64,000 bases of DNA from Woeseiaceae bacterium. GTDB lineage: Bacteria; Pseudomonadota; Gammaproteobacteria; Steroidobacterales; Woeseiaceae. The DNA is taken from positions 37,076 to 101,075 of the forward strand of contig JANQLK010000025.1 in assembly GCA_028280615.1 (NCBI GenBank), written 5' to 3'. The position numbers and the translations under genes were made by a program. Shown one piece after another: positions 1-8,533 of this stretch. The notes under the pieces are model-generated. The model saw only the letters and a list, made by a program, of their open reading frames with translations. It ran no database searches and had not been told where the DNA came from. Numbering within the stretch: position 1 is the first letter of the stretch; each line of letters opens with the position of its first letter.

Positions 1-201
1 CGAGGCCGCGTGCGCGCCGCCGGTCAGGGCCAGGCCGGCTGGCAGCGGGCGGCGCCAGGATCGATGACGGGTCGCCCTGGTCATGCATCGATAGTGCAGT
101 CGATCGGCGCGTTCGACCAACAGGCCTGCCCGACGCCTACGTCGTTCAGGCCCATGCCTCTTGCCGTTTCAGCCGGAATTGCCGGCGCAACACGCCAAGC
201 C
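1..201. other. left edge, no supported gene
   Basis: I see no gene I can defend in this stretch. On the minus strand an ATG at 82-84 opens 28 codons that run off the left edge and resemble a weak signal peptide (basic start, short hydrophobic core, AHA before AS). There is no ribosome binding site before it, and GC-rich DNA gives such open frames by chance. Confidence 0.2.
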
Positions 202-1122
202 CTAGTCGTCGTGCATGCGAACAAACGCAGCCAGCGCCTCGACCGACCCCAGCTCCGTCGACCGGCCGACTTCCCGCCCGTCCTTCATGACGATGAGGGT
301 CGGCACCGACTTGACGTTCAGCGCGAAAAAGGTCTCGTTGCTCGAATCGACGCTCATCGGGAACTCGACCGCGTACTTTTCGATGTACTCGTCGAGCTCC
401 TTCTCACCGGTCCAGAGACGCGTCGCCACACCCTGAATCCCGAGCTCGGGCTGGCGCTCGTACAGCTGATTGATGCTCCGCTGTGCATCGACGCAGGCGG
501 CTGACATCGACGGCCGGCTTTCCTCGAGGTACCAGTCGCACCACGTGGCCGTGAAGAACAGCAGCGTCGTGCCCTCGGAGGACGCGAGCATCGACGGCGC
601 CGTGGTCTCCGTCGGTTCGGGGACGATGGGCACGAGCCCCGACGCGCGGCTCGACGCCAGCAGCTCGATCTTCTGATCGAGATCGAGGTCCGCGTCGGAG
701 CCCGTGTGCACGACGTCGCCGTGGCCGTCGATCAGCACGTGGTACGGCGTGCCGACGATCCCGAAACCCTGCGTGAGCCCCCCGCGCCGGTCGATCGCTA
801 CCGGCACCGTCAGGCCGAATTCGTCGATCGTCGCGTCCACGGCCTGTTCGGACTCGTTGACCCAGATGTTGACCGAGACGATCGTCAGGTCGTCACCGTA
901 CTCCCTGAAGATGCGTTCGAGGTGGGGCATCTGCTCCATGCACGTGCCGCACCACGTCGCCCAGAACTTGAGATAGACCGGCTTGTCGCCGACGACATCC
1001 GCGAGCTCGAGCGCCCCGCCGCCATGCAGCTCGACCGTCTCGTCGAACACGGATGCGGATTCGGCCGCCGAAGCGTGACAGGCCAGCAGCAAGCACAGGA
1101 TGAACAACAAACGATGACGCAT
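202..1122 (-). CDS. exported protein with two thioredoxin-like (TlpA-type) domains, second one degenerate
   Basis: A 306-residue protein with a signal peptide (hydrophobic residues 4-19, ending ASAA). The first thioredoxin fold carries the redox motif WCGTC (Cys58, Cys61) and the cis-proline GTP near residue 126. A second fold starts near residue 180 and has WCDWY (Cys195 only), so one catalytic cysteine is missing, while the cis-proline SVP near 274 is kept. Known TlpA/ResA proteins act in the periplasm as disulfide reductases, for example in cytochrome c maturation. Here the first domain could do that; the second may bind a partner or work with a single cysteine. The start at 1122 follows a good GGGAGG ribosome site. 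No cytochrome maturation genes lie nearby, so the client is unknown. Confidence 0.8.
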   Translation of the reverse strand: MRHRLLFILCLLLACHASAAESASVFDETVELHGGGALELADVVGDKPVYLKFWATWCGTCMEQMPHLERIFREYGDDLTIVSVNIWVNESEQAVDATIDEFGLTVPVAIDRRGGLTQGFGIVGTPYHVLIDGHGDVVHTGSDADLDLDQKIELLASSRASGLVPIVPEPTETTAPSMLASSEGTTLLFFTATWCDWYLEESRPSMSAACVDAQRSINQLYERQPELGIQGVATRLWTGEKELDEYIEKYAVEFPMSVDSSNETFFALNVKSVPTLIVMKDGREVGRSTELGSVEALAAFVRMHDD

Positions 1123-1287
1123 TTCGGTCGCCTCCCATCGGACGTACGAGAATCAGGCTAACACTATAGAAGTGGTCGCGACCCTTCGTAAAAACCGTAC
1201 TCTGCCCGGTAATCTTTCGAATAGAAAACCGAAGAACATGCACAAATAATAAAGTTTCCTCGAACTATTCGTATAGGAGTGCGAATC

Positions 1288-1758
1288 ATGAATCTGAAGT
1301 TAGCAGGACTCCGGACAAGCATTGTCTTCGCGCTGGCAGGCTCGTTCTTGCTTTCGGGCTGCGCAACTATGGATCGTGGAGACCAGGGACAGATCATCGG
1401 TGGCGTCGTTGGCGGCGTTCTCGGCTCCCAGATCGGCGACGGCAGCGGCCAGACGATCGCAATCATCGTCGGCACCATGGCGGGCTCCATGATCGGCCGG
1501 CAGATCGGCGACAGCATGGACGCAACGGACCGGCTCAACACGGCGGTTGCGCTGCGCGACTCCCGCACCGGACAGCAGACGACCTGGGTCAATCCGGACA
1601 ACGGCACCCGCTACACCGTTACTCCGACGCGCACGTTCGAGCGGCAGGACGGTCCCTGTCGCGACTTCCAGGTCGACGCCAACGTGAATGGCGAACCCGA
1701 CCGGGTCAACGGCACGGCGTGCCTGCAGGCCGATGGCACCTGGGTAATCGTCGGATAG
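1288..1758 (+). CDS. glycine-zipper outer-membrane lipoprotein (surface antigen / SlyB-like)
   Basis: A small lipoprotein of about 156 residues. The N-terminus is a lipoprotein signal with lipobox LLSGC. It is followed by a glycine-rich segment with repeated GG..G spacing (IIGGVVGGVLGSQIG and a second MAGSMIGRQIG block), the pattern of glycine-zipper 2TM proteins that pack membrane helices. The C-terminal half looks like the soluble domain of small rickettsial surface-antigen-type lipoproteins. I chose ATG 1288 because AGGAG at 1275-1279 sits eight bases before it; the in-frame GTG at 1279 overlaps that site. Expected location is the inner face of the outer membrane. It is a single-gene unit closed by a strong terminator. 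The exact role is unknown. Confidence 0.8.
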   Translation: MNLKLAGLRTSIVFALAGSFLLSGCATMDRGDQGQIIGGVVGGVLGSQIGDGSGQTIAIIVGTMAGSMIGRQIGDSMDATDRLNTAVALRDSRTGQQTTWVNPDNGTRYTVTPTRTFERQDGPCRDFQVDANVNGEPDRVNGTACLQADGTWVIVG

Positions 1759-1813
1759 CTTGCCGCCAATTGACCACCGGGTTTCCCCGGAAGCAGCTTG
1801 AACCGGCAACAGA

Positions 1814-1847
1814 GGGCCAGGCCGTTCTCCACGTCTGGCCCTTTTTT
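1814..1847 (+). terminator. rho-independent terminator of the lipoprotein gene
   Basis: GGGCCAG (1814-1820) pairs perfectly with CTGGCCC (1835-1841) around a 14-base loop and runs straight into six T residues (1842-1847). This is the clearest intrinsic terminator in the window and ends the plus-strand lipoprotein transcript. Confidence 0.9.
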
Positions 1848-1964
1848 AAGCTCGGATTGAACGAACTCCCACGATCCACGCCATTCGGTATGCGGGATGA
1901 CGCGATAGCGAAAGTCACCCCGATACCGGGACGGCCAGCCTGAGAGATTCCGTTCTGCGTAGTT

Positions 1965-3122
1965 CTAGAGCTCCGGCCACCCCTCGTCGTCTCCGACTCC
2001 CATTACCTGTTGCAGGCATTTCAAAAACTCGCCGGCCTCCTTTGGAATCTCATCGACTCCAGGCTTGGTGGCGTCCGTCAAAGACATCCGAAGCGTGTTT
2101 CGGTCCTCGCCGCGAGTGTCAATATCCGACGTGATACTCAGGTCATATTGAACTCCATCAGGTAAGTACTCGTGGCACTCGATCAGAGACGGTCTCTTCT
2201 CGAAATCATCGTCCGCAAAGCTGTTGCTGGCAACGGCAATGGGCAATGCGCCGAGAAACATCGCTGCGACATGCTTCGCCTTTAGTGAATACTTCATTCC
2301 TAGTCTCTCCATTCGTTTCGTGATGAGCGTGCTGCGTCCGAGTGGTAACTCCAAGGCGGATTCCATCGAATTCTGATCGAGGTAGAGCGACGCCAGGGAC
2401 CTTCGGTATTCAGGCTCGCCGAGCAAAGTCCGGCATCGTGAATCGCAGGCGTACTCCATCTGCTGTCTGGCACGTCGGCCCAGGAGCCAAACCATCGGGT
2501 TCCACCAGAGCAGGCGCTCGAGCGTGACAATAGCGAATAGCGTGAGCTGATCCCCCGATGCGACATGCGACAACTCATGAGCTAGTGCGGCTGCCAGCTG
2601 TCCTTCGTGTTTGACTCGGCTACCGATCCAGACCTCCGGACGCAGTAGGCCGGTTGAAGCGACAAACGAGGTCCCCGGCAGTCTCCGAATTCGAACACGT
2701 TGCACGGTCCTGGAATGCTCTTCATGGGCCAGCTTTTGCAGCGATTGGCCGCAATACGAGGCGCTTCGCCATTTCCTCCGAGTGCGAGCGGCCGAGACGA
2801 ATGTCGACAGCGTCCACAGCGCACCGACGGCGAACACGAGGGGAAGAGGATCGGGTGCCGGGCGGTGGATATCCACGCCAAAGGACGATGCAATTCTCGA
2901 CATCGCCTCTCCACCAAGTTGCAGCGAAGCGAACTCCGGCAAGGCTACGGCGCCGCCGTCGATCGGAGATGTCCAGGGCACGAAGATTGCCGCCATACTG
3001 AGTATGCTGACCCATAAGACGAGACGAGGGGGCGCGGATCGCAGGGATGCAACGACCAGTAGCCCAACGGCGTTGACGACCATGCTGATCAGGATCTGCT
3101 CTATGGACAGGTACTCAGTCAT
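1965..3122 (-). CDS. M56 family (BlaR1/MecR1-like) membrane metalloprotease without a penicillin-binding domain
   Basis: A 385-residue membrane protein. Residues 8-50 hold two hydrophobic helices, another lies near 93-110, and one precedes residue 300. The zinc protease motif HELSH is at 182-186, with a downstream glutamate region (EYACD near 223-227) typical of peptidase M56. Known BlaR1 and MecR1 carry a roughly 250-residue penicillin-sensing domain after the last helix. Here only about 85 residues follow, ending in a short soluble tail, so that sensor is absent. The gene overlaps the end of the blaI-like regulator by eight bases, giving a two-gene unit in which this protease would inactivate the repressor. 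What signal it senses cannot be read from sequence. Confidence 0.85.
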   Translation of the reverse strand: MTEYLSIEQILISMVVNAVGLLVVASLRSAPPRLVLWVSILSMAAIFVPWTSPIDGGAVALPEFASLQLGGEAMSRIASSFGVDIHRPAPDPLPLVFAVGALWTLSTFVSAARTRRKWRSASYCGQSLQKLAHEEHSRTVQRVRIRRLPGTSFVASTGLLRPEVWIGSRVKHEGQLAAALAHELSHVASGDQLTLFAIVTLERLLWWNPMVWLLGRRARQQMEYACDSRCRTLLGEPEYRRSLASLYLDQNSMESALELPLGRSTLITKRMERLGMKYSLKAKHVAAMFLGALPIAVASNSFADDDFEKRPSLIECHEYLPDGVQYDLSITSDIDTRGEDRNTLRMSLTDATKPGVDEIPKEAGEFLKCLQQVMGVGDDEGWPEL

Positions 3123-3483
3123 TGGCCTTTTCGGACAGCAATCGCTTGAGGTATTCGATATCGGACTCGGTCAGCTTCGTGTCCCTTATCAACGTGTTGA
3201 AAAGCGGCGTCTTGTCCTCCGGATAGACCTGTCGAATGAAATTCTGTAGCGCGGAGGCCTGGACGGCGTCCCTGGTGACTTTTGCCGCGTAGAGGGTTGT
3301 CCGTCCAACACGGGACTTGCGGAATATCGCCCCCTTCTTCTCCAGCCGATCGAATACCGTTTTGATCGTCGAGTACGCCGTGTCTCGCTTCGTGCATATC
3401 TGCGCATGCACATTCGGTGCGGTTACGGTCTCCTCTGCGCAGATGTATTGCAGTACCTCGAGTTCCAGCGGTGACAGCTTCAT
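3115..3483 (-). CDS. BlaI/MecI family transcriptional repressor
   Basis: A 122-residue protein with the N-terminal winged helix of the BlaI/MecI/CopY family (LSPLELEVLQYI, then STIKTVFDRLEKKGAI as the recognition region) and a short C-terminal dimerization part (YLKRLLSEK). Family members bind palindromes with TACA/TGTA half-sites as dimers and are cut when a BlaR1-type protease is activated. A perfect 16-base palindrome of that form lies 22 bases before the start codon, so self-regulation is likely. No ribosome site is visible before ATG 3483. It is cotranscribed with the M56 protease. The tandem beta-lactamase-fold gene lies upstream on the same strand and is a plausible, unproven target. 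Confidence 0.88.
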   Translation of the reverse strand: MKLSPLELEVLQYICAEETVTAPNVHAQICTKRDTAYSTIKTVFDRLEKKGAIFRKSRVGRTTLYAAKVTRDAVQASALQNFIRQVYPEDKTPLFNTLIRDTKLTESDIEYLKRLLSEKAND

Positions 3484-3486
3484 AGA

Positions 3487-3520
3487 CTACATCGGTAGCG
3501 ATATCACTACAATTGTAGTG
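3487..3520 (-). promoter_or_regulatory. BlaI-type operator upstream of the repressor gene
   Basis: CACTACAATTGTAGTG (3505-3520) is a perfect 16-base palindrome with TACA and TGTA half-sites, as in known bla and mec operators. A second, weaker inverted pair, CTAC (3487-3490) and GTAG (3495-3498), lies between it and the start codon at 3483. On the minus strand a -35-like TTAACA (3519-3524) overlaps the palindrome edge, so binding would block the promoter. The half-site logic is known for the family; its use here is inference. Confidence 0.75.
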
Positions 3521-3635
3521 TTAATGTGTCCGGTGTCAAGCCGGGATCGATCCAGCCGCGGACCAGATGAGGCTCATGGAGTTGACCCTAAGGCCGCCGC
3601 ACGCCACCAGGCATCCAGTGCTTCCGATTTCCGGA

Positions 3636-6053
3636 TCAGGGCGTCTTCGGCCGCATCATGTCGATCCATGCGGCATTGTCGTAAAACGCTGCGACGATGG
3701 GGTAGATGACATGGAAGCCGTTTTGTCCATTGGCGAACAGCGTCATCCCGAAATTCCGCTCGGGGACGTAGAAGGCGAGGCTGCGTAGTCCATCGTTGCC
3801 TCCGGTATGGAACAGGACACGCTCGTTGCCGAACTCGTAAACGTTCCAGGCGATTCCGCGCCCGGCGGTGCTCGGGCAACGCTCCGTCGCCAGTGCACTG
3901 TCCGAGCAGATGGCATCCGCACGGTTGTCGGCGACCCGAAAACGCTCCCGGGCCAGGTCGGGATGCAGACCGTCCGGGTGCATGGCGAACAGCATGAAAC
4001 GAGCGAAATCCGCACTGGTGGTTCGCAAATCTCCCGCGGCATTGGGCTCGTCGTACACGAACGGCTCGCGGAAGCGACCATCAGCATACAATGGGGCCGC
4101 GAGACGATTGGCGAACCACGGTTTCTCGATGTGCGAGGACGTCACCATGCCCGCGGGCTCGAAGACGTACTCGTCGACCAAGGCGTCGAAAGGCCTGCCG
4201 AGCTTTCTCTCCATGAACCGTCTGACGTATTCGAATCCTTCACCCGAGTAGCCGTAGCGTTCTCCCGGCTCGTGGTGAAACCGCAAGACACCGTCCGAGT
4301 AGGGCGGACGGCGCCAGTTGCTGAAGCCCGTAACGTGCGTGAACGCCGAACGAGGCGTCAGGCGATGATGGCGGGGGTCGTCCTCCAGGTCCGGGTCAAC
4401 CCAAAACCCGGACATCGGTTCATCGAGCTCTACCTTGCCTTCGTTCATGAGCCGCATGAACAACTCCGCTGTCACGAGTTTGGTCAGTGACGCCGCGTTG
4501 TAGAGCGTGCTGTCATTCGCCCAATGCTCGGCGTCGCGGCGGCCTATGGTGCGTGTCCACTTGATTTCCCCGCCGCTTATCAGGCTGACCTGGACACTGG
4601 GCACCGAGAACTCCTCGAGAAGATCCGGAACACCGGCGGGCAGACCGTCGGCGCGCTGGAGAGCCAGCGGATAGGACACGGCATTGCCGATCCGCTCGCG
4701 CGTGGGGCGCTCCTGCGCGGTGACGTAGCCTCCGAGATGGCCATCGACGGATGCAAACGAGAATCTCAGCCCGTGCGTGTAGCTCGCTGCCTCACCGACG
4801 TCCAGGCGGGAGCCGCGGAGCGTCAGACCGTACAAGCCGTTGGAGAAAATCTGTGGCTGCGCGACGGGAAGAGACTTCCCGTTCAGCTCCACGCGCTCCA
4901 GCTTTCCGCCCTCCGCGAATTCCATTGACAGAGCCAAAGGCGGTTCGTCTTCCAGTTCGACTTGCCCCAGCCAGAGTCCCTCCAGAGGTGCGATTTGCCC
5001 GGCGTCGTCTGCGGCGAAGAGTCGAGGCTGGAATTCTCGCAGCATGCGCACGGCGGGATACCAGGAATCGCCACCTGCGTTCATCAGGAATACAACCGCA
5101 ACCCCGGTACGCGGCACGAACATCAATCGCGCGGATACGCCGGGCATTCCACCGCTGTGGTGAACGATGGTCTCGCCGTCCTTGTTCCATACCGAGAAGC
5201 CAAGTCCGTAGCTGTCCTCCTCCTCCGACCTCGGCCACATTTGGGATGCCCCGGTCGATGAAACGATGCTACGGGCGTCGCTCGGCGACATTAACGCATC
5301 GGCAAAGTTCAGCAGGTCTGTCGCCGTGGCGAATACCGCTGATGCTCCGCGATGATCGAAATCGTAGAAGGGCACCGGCTCATCGAAGTGTCGGTAGCGC
5401 TCGGCAACCGGACCTCGCGCCTGTTGCTCCGGCGGTACGAATGCCCCGCTCATGCCGGATCGAGAGAAGACCTGGTCACGCAGGAACGATGAATAGTCTT
5501 GTTCGGATACGTGTTCGACGATGCGCTCGAGTATCCCGTAGCCGATGTTCGAGTAGTCGAACACCGTTCCCGGGCTGAGCATGGCGCGACCGTATCGCCG
5601 AATGAACTGGTCTTCCGGAAGTCGCGTCTGTCGATCGGTGTAGTAGAACTTGTAGTGTCGCGGCAGACCGCCGGTGTGATTGAGCAACATGCGAACGGTG
5701 ACATCGTCACCGTCACCGTAACTCGATTTCAGCGGCGAAGGCAGATAGCGATTGGCCGGCGCGTCGAGCTCGATGTGGCCCTGTTCGACCAGCCGCATGA
5801 TCGCCGCCGCGGTGATCGGTTTTGTCACCGAGGCGATGGAGTAGGCGGTATCGATCGTGGCGAGCCGACGTTCGGCAACGTGCGCATGGCCGGACGCCCA
5901 GGCCCAGACGATCCTGCCGTCGATTGCCACGGCAGCCACGCCGGACGGCGCATTGCTCTCGACGATATGGTCCTGAAGATAGGCTTCGAGTTCGCGGTGT
6001 TCGCTGGCGTGGGCGACACCAAGAAACAGGGCGTAGACAAAGAACATCCGCAT
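3636..6053 (-). CDS. exported serine hydrolase with two tandem beta-lactamase / penicillin-binding-fold domains
   Basis: An 805-residue protein with a signal peptide (MRMFFVYALFLGVAHAS). The first domain, about residues 20-335, has the class C-like set SVTK (Ser75, Lys78), YSN (Tyr167) and HHSGG (near 298). A linker of about 130 residues follows. A second domain, about 470-800, has SLTK (Ser522, Lys525), YSG (near 602) and HTGG (near 749). Both sets look catalytically complete. The family includes AmpC enzymes, D-amino peptidases and esterases, so a beta-lactam substrate is not proven. I chose ATG 6053 because GGAG precedes it and it begins the signal peptide; a GTG at 6104 in the same frame adds 17 non-signal residues. 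It lies upstream of the blaI/M56 pair on the same strand and diverges from the Lrp-type gene. Confidence 0.85.
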   Translation of the reverse strand: MRMFFVYALFLGVAHASEHRELEAYLQDHIVESNAPSGVAAVAIDGRIVWAWASGHAHVAERRLATIDTAYSIASVTKPITAAAIMRLVEQGHIELDAPANRYLPSPLKSSYGDGDDVTVRMLLNHTGGLPRHYKFYYTDRQTRLPEDQFIRRYGRAMLSPGTVFDYSNIGYGILERIVEHVSEQDYSSFLRDQVFSRSGMSGAFVPPEQQARGPVAERYRHFDEPVPFYDFDHRGASAVFATATDLLNFADALMSPSDARSIVSSTGASQMWPRSEEEDSYGLGFSVWNKDGETIVHHSGGMPGVSARLMFVPRTGVAVVFLMNAGGDSWYPAVRMLREFQPRLFAADDAGQIAPLEGLWLGQVELEDEPPLALSMEFAEGGKLERVELNGKSLPVAQPQIFSNGLYGLTLRGSRLDVGEAASYTHGLRFSFASVDGHLGGYVTAQERPTRERIGNAVSYPLALQRADGLPAGVPDLLEEFSVPSVQVSLISGGEIKWTRTIGRRDAEHWANDSTLYNAASLTKLVTAELFMRLMNEGKVELDEPMSGFWVDPDLEDDPRHHRLTPRSAFTHVTGFSNWRRPPYSDGVLRFHHEPGERYGYSGEGFEYVRRFMERKLGRPFDALVDEYVFEPAGMVTSSHIEKPWFANRLAAPLYADGRFREPFVYDEPNAAGDLRTTSADFARFMLFAMHPDGLHPDLARERFRVADNRADAICSDSALATERCPSTAGRGIAWNVYEFGNERVLFHTGGNDGLRSLAFYVPERNFGMTLFANGQNGFHVIYPIVAAFYDNAAWIDMMRPKTP

Positions 6054-6177
6054 GCGTGTCTCCGACGAATCAGCGAACGCAGTGTAGCGGAGCGAATTGA
6101 ACACGAGTGGCGAAAAACGCCATCAGAGGACGTATTTTGCTAATATTGGGCAGAATTGTGACGAAAAAAGGCGTTTC

Positions 6178-6642
6178 GTGGACCAGTTCGATCACGCGAT
6201 TCTTCAGATCGTTCAGGAAGACAGCTCGCGAGGCTACGAGGCGATCGCCGAACAAGTGGGCCTCTCGGCCAGTGCCGTGCGGCGCAGGCTGGTCAACCTG
6301 AAAAGGTCGGGTGTCATCGTCGCTGAGCGCGCGATTGTCGATCCGTCCCGGATCGGCGTTACGCTGATTGTCTCGGTGACCCTGGCGAAAGAAGACACGC
6401 CCACTTACCGGCGTTTCAAGGTGAAGTTCGCGGGCGTCCCCGAGATCGCGCAGTGCTACATCGTCACGGGGCAGGCCGATTTCATTCTCGTGGCTCACTT
6501 GAGCAAGATGGAAGACTACGAGGCTTGGCTCGATGAGCACTTGCTGTGCGAGCCGGTAATCAAACGGGTCAAGACCAATGTTGTCTACAGCCGCGTCAAG
6601 TTCGAGACGGCCATATCGACGGGCCGAGCAACGGAGTCCTGA
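6178..6642 (+). CDS. Lrp/AsnC family transcriptional regulator
   Basis: A regulator of about 154 residues from GTG 6178. The N-terminal helix-turn-helix begins as DQFDHAILQIVQ and includes LSASAVRRRLVNLKRSGVI. The C-terminal half is the ligand-binding RAM/AsnC domain (CYIVTGQADFILVAHL). The family binds DNA as dimers to octamers and usually responds to amino acids. I prefer GTG 6178 over an upstream in-frame ATG at 6097 because it gives the usual length, follows an AAGG-like site, and leaves a TAATAT -10-like element at 6141-6146 outside the gene. It is divergent from the tandem beta-lactamase-fold gene and could regulate it; that is inference from position only. Confidence 0.9.
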   Translation: MDQFDHAILQIVQEDSSRGYEAIAEQVGLSASAVRRRLVNLKRSGVIVAERAIVDPSRIGVTLIVSVTLAKEDTPTYRRFKVKFAGVPEIAQCYIVTGQADFILVAHLSKMEDYEAWLDEHLLCEPVIKRVKTNVVYSRVKFETAISTGRATES

Positions 6643-6789
6643 ATTTGGCTCCAGGGCTGCCCGCCTGCACTGGTCACGCTCTCATGGCGATGCGAACATC
6701 GTCCTGTCGGCCGGGGAGGTTCGCGTCCGCACACGTCTCGCGCGGTGTTTTTGTCCGCGACGTCACGCCACGATTGGAGCGATCGCAAC

Positions 6790-7026
6790 GTGAAGTACGA
6801 CACCAGAATCGACGAGAGCATCCTGCGCTGTAGTAGCCAGCGCTTCAGAAAAGTGTCCGCGGTGGCCGCCAAGGTGCTGTTCATGACTGACGCCGATCTG
6901 GCGGACGTGACCGATCGGGATATTGGCGAACGGGTCAGGGCGCTCGTTGCCGAAGGTCGGCTGGAGTCCCGGGGCGACCTGAATGACATACGGTCGGGTG
7001 AGATTCGTCTGCCGGTCGAGGAATGA
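6790..7026 (+). CDS. small protein resembling the DUF3658 domain
   Basis: A protein of about 78 residues. It starts at GTG 6790 after GGAG (6776-6779), although the frame is open further upstream. The pattern RFRKVSAVAAKVL, then RVRALVAEGRLESRGDL, then an ending like IRSGEIRLP matches what I recall of DUF3658, often found at the C-terminus of DUF1835 proteins. No DUF1835 part is present, so this is either a stand-alone version or a remnant. There is no signal peptide or membrane segment. Function unknown. It follows the Lrp-type gene by about 150 bases and precedes hldE on the same strand. Confidence 0.55.
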   Translation: MKYDTRIDESILRCSSQRFRKVSAVAAKVLFMTDADLADVTDRDIGERVRALVAEGRLESRGDLNDIRSGEIRLPVEE

Positions 7027-7096
7027 ATCGCAACGGCGCCATCCGGACGCTCCTACCGGCTCTGGCGGCTCGTCGGCAACGTGCTAAAGTCGCGCC

Positions 7097-8515
7097 GTGA
7101 CACTCGCAATACCAGATTTCTCCAACACTCGCCTCGTGGTCGTGGGCGACGTCATGCTCGACCAGTACCTGTTCGGCGCCACGAGTCGAATATCGCCTGA
7201 AGCGCCCGTACCGGTGGTGCACGTCCAGCGCACGGACGACCGGCCCGGCGGCGCGGCCAACGTGGCCGTGAACCTGGCGGCGCTCGGCGCTTCGACCGAG
7301 CTGATCGGGGTCGTCGGCCGGGACGCGCCGGCCGATTCGCTCGAGAATATCCTGTCGAAACAGGGCATCGGCTGCGAGTTCGAGCGCGTCGACGATCGAC
7401 CGACGATCACCAAGACGCGCGTGCAGAGCCGCGGTCAGCAGCTCATCCGGCTCGACCGGGAGAACGCGTCGGCGCTGCCCGGCAGGGCACTCGTCGAGCG
7501 GCTGGCGGCGGCCATCGACGGCGCGGGGGCGGTCGTACTCTCGGACTACGGCAAGGGTGCGCTGGGCGACGTCCGCGCCATGATCGACGTCTGCCGCCAG
7601 GCCGGCGTGCCGGTCCTCGTCGACCCGAAGGGCAGCGATTTCTCGAAGTACAGAGGCGCTACGTTGATCACGCCGAACCAGTCCGAGTTCGAGACCGTCG
7701 CGGGCGTTGCGAGCGACGACGACGATCTCGTGCGCCGGGCGCGGCACATGCTCGACGATCTCGAACTCGCCGCGCTGCTCGTGACGCGCAGCGAGAAGGG
7801 CATGCTGCTCATCGAGCAGGACGCCGAACCCCTGTTCCTGTCCACGCAGGCGCGCGAGGTTTTCGACGTAACGGGCGCCGGCGATACCGTGATCGCAACG
7901 CTCGCGGGCTCGCTCGCGGCGCGCGCCGACCTGCCGTCGGCGGCGGCGCTTGCCAACGTCGCGGCCGGGCTCGTCGTGCGCAAGATCGGTGTGGCGACTG
8001 TGACGCCGGCCGAGATTCGCATCGCATTGCACCAGCGCGGCCAGGGCGGCCGCGACCTGGTCGGATCCGACGAGCTCGTCGACATCGTGCGCGATGCCCG
8101 CGAGCGCGGCGAGCGCATCGTCATGACCAACGGCTGCTTCGATATCCTGCACGCCGGCCACGTCACCTACCTCGAGGAGGCCAAGAGCCTGGGTGATCGC
8201 CTGATCGTCGCCGTGAATGACGATGCGTCGGTCAAGCGGCTCAAGGGCGCGTCGCGGCCCGTCAACGCGCTCGAAGACCGCATGCTCGTGCTGGCAGGAC
8301 TCGCCGCGGTCGACTGGGTGGTGCCGTTCGCCGACGACACGCCCGCGGCGCTGATCGAGTCGGTCATGCCCGACGTGCTCGTCAAGGGCGGCGACTACGC
8401 GCCCGAGGAAATCGCGGGCGGCAAGGCCGTGCTCGAGAACGGCGGCGAAGTCAGGGTGCTCAGATTTCGCGACGGGCACTCGACGACCAAGATCATCGAA
8501 CGGCTCAAAGCGTAG
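7097..8515 (+). CDS. hldE: bifunctional heptose 7-phosphate kinase / heptose 1-phosphate adenylyltransferase
   Basis: A 472-residue cytoplasmic enzyme with the full two-domain layout. Residues 1 to about 320 form a PfkB-type sugar kinase (GGAANVAVNLAALG near the start, DVTGAGDTVIATLAG as the catalytic GAGD region). Residues about 335-472 form a nucleotidyltransferase (TNGCFDILHAGHV with the HxGH motif, and IIERLK at the end). It phosphorylates D-glycero-D-manno-heptose 7-phosphate and then adenylylates the 1-phosphate, giving ADP-heptose for the LPS inner core. The start is GTG 7097. waaA follows, so the pair supplies inner-core building, with CTAG-repeat remnants in the gap between them. Confidence 0.96.
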   Translation: MTLAIPDFSNTRLVVVGDVMLDQYLFGATSRISPEAPVPVVHVQRTDDRPGGAANVAVNLAALGASTELIGVVGRDAPADSLENILSKQGIGCEFERVDDRPTITKTRVQSRGQQLIRLDRENASALPGRALVERLAAAIDGAGAVVLSDYGKGALGDVRAMIDVCRQAGVPVLVDPKGSDFSKYRGATLITPNQSEFETVAGVASDDDDLVRRARHMLDDLELAALLVTRSEKGMLLIEQDAEPLFLSTQAREVFDVTGAGDTVIATLAGSLAARADLPSAAALANVAAGLVVRKIGVATVTPAEIRIALHQRGQGGRDLVGSDELVDIVRDARERGERIVMTNGCFDILHAGHVTYLEEAKSLGDRLIVAVNDDASVKRLKGASRPVNALEDRMLVLAGLAAVDWVVPFADDTPAALIESVMPDVLVKGGDYAPEEIAGGKAVLENGGEVRVLRFRDGHSTTKIIERLKA

Positions 8516-8533
8516 ACGCAATCGTGTCTGTCC

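Noticed and set aside
1..84. start of an exported protein at the left edge
   Set aside because: 28 codons without stop and a weak signal-like core, but no ribosome site and too short to judge.
6935..8521. 528-codon minus-strand frame over hldE
   Set aside because: hldE has both enzyme domains intact on the plus strand. The opposite frame has only low-complexity Arg/Asp/Val sequence.
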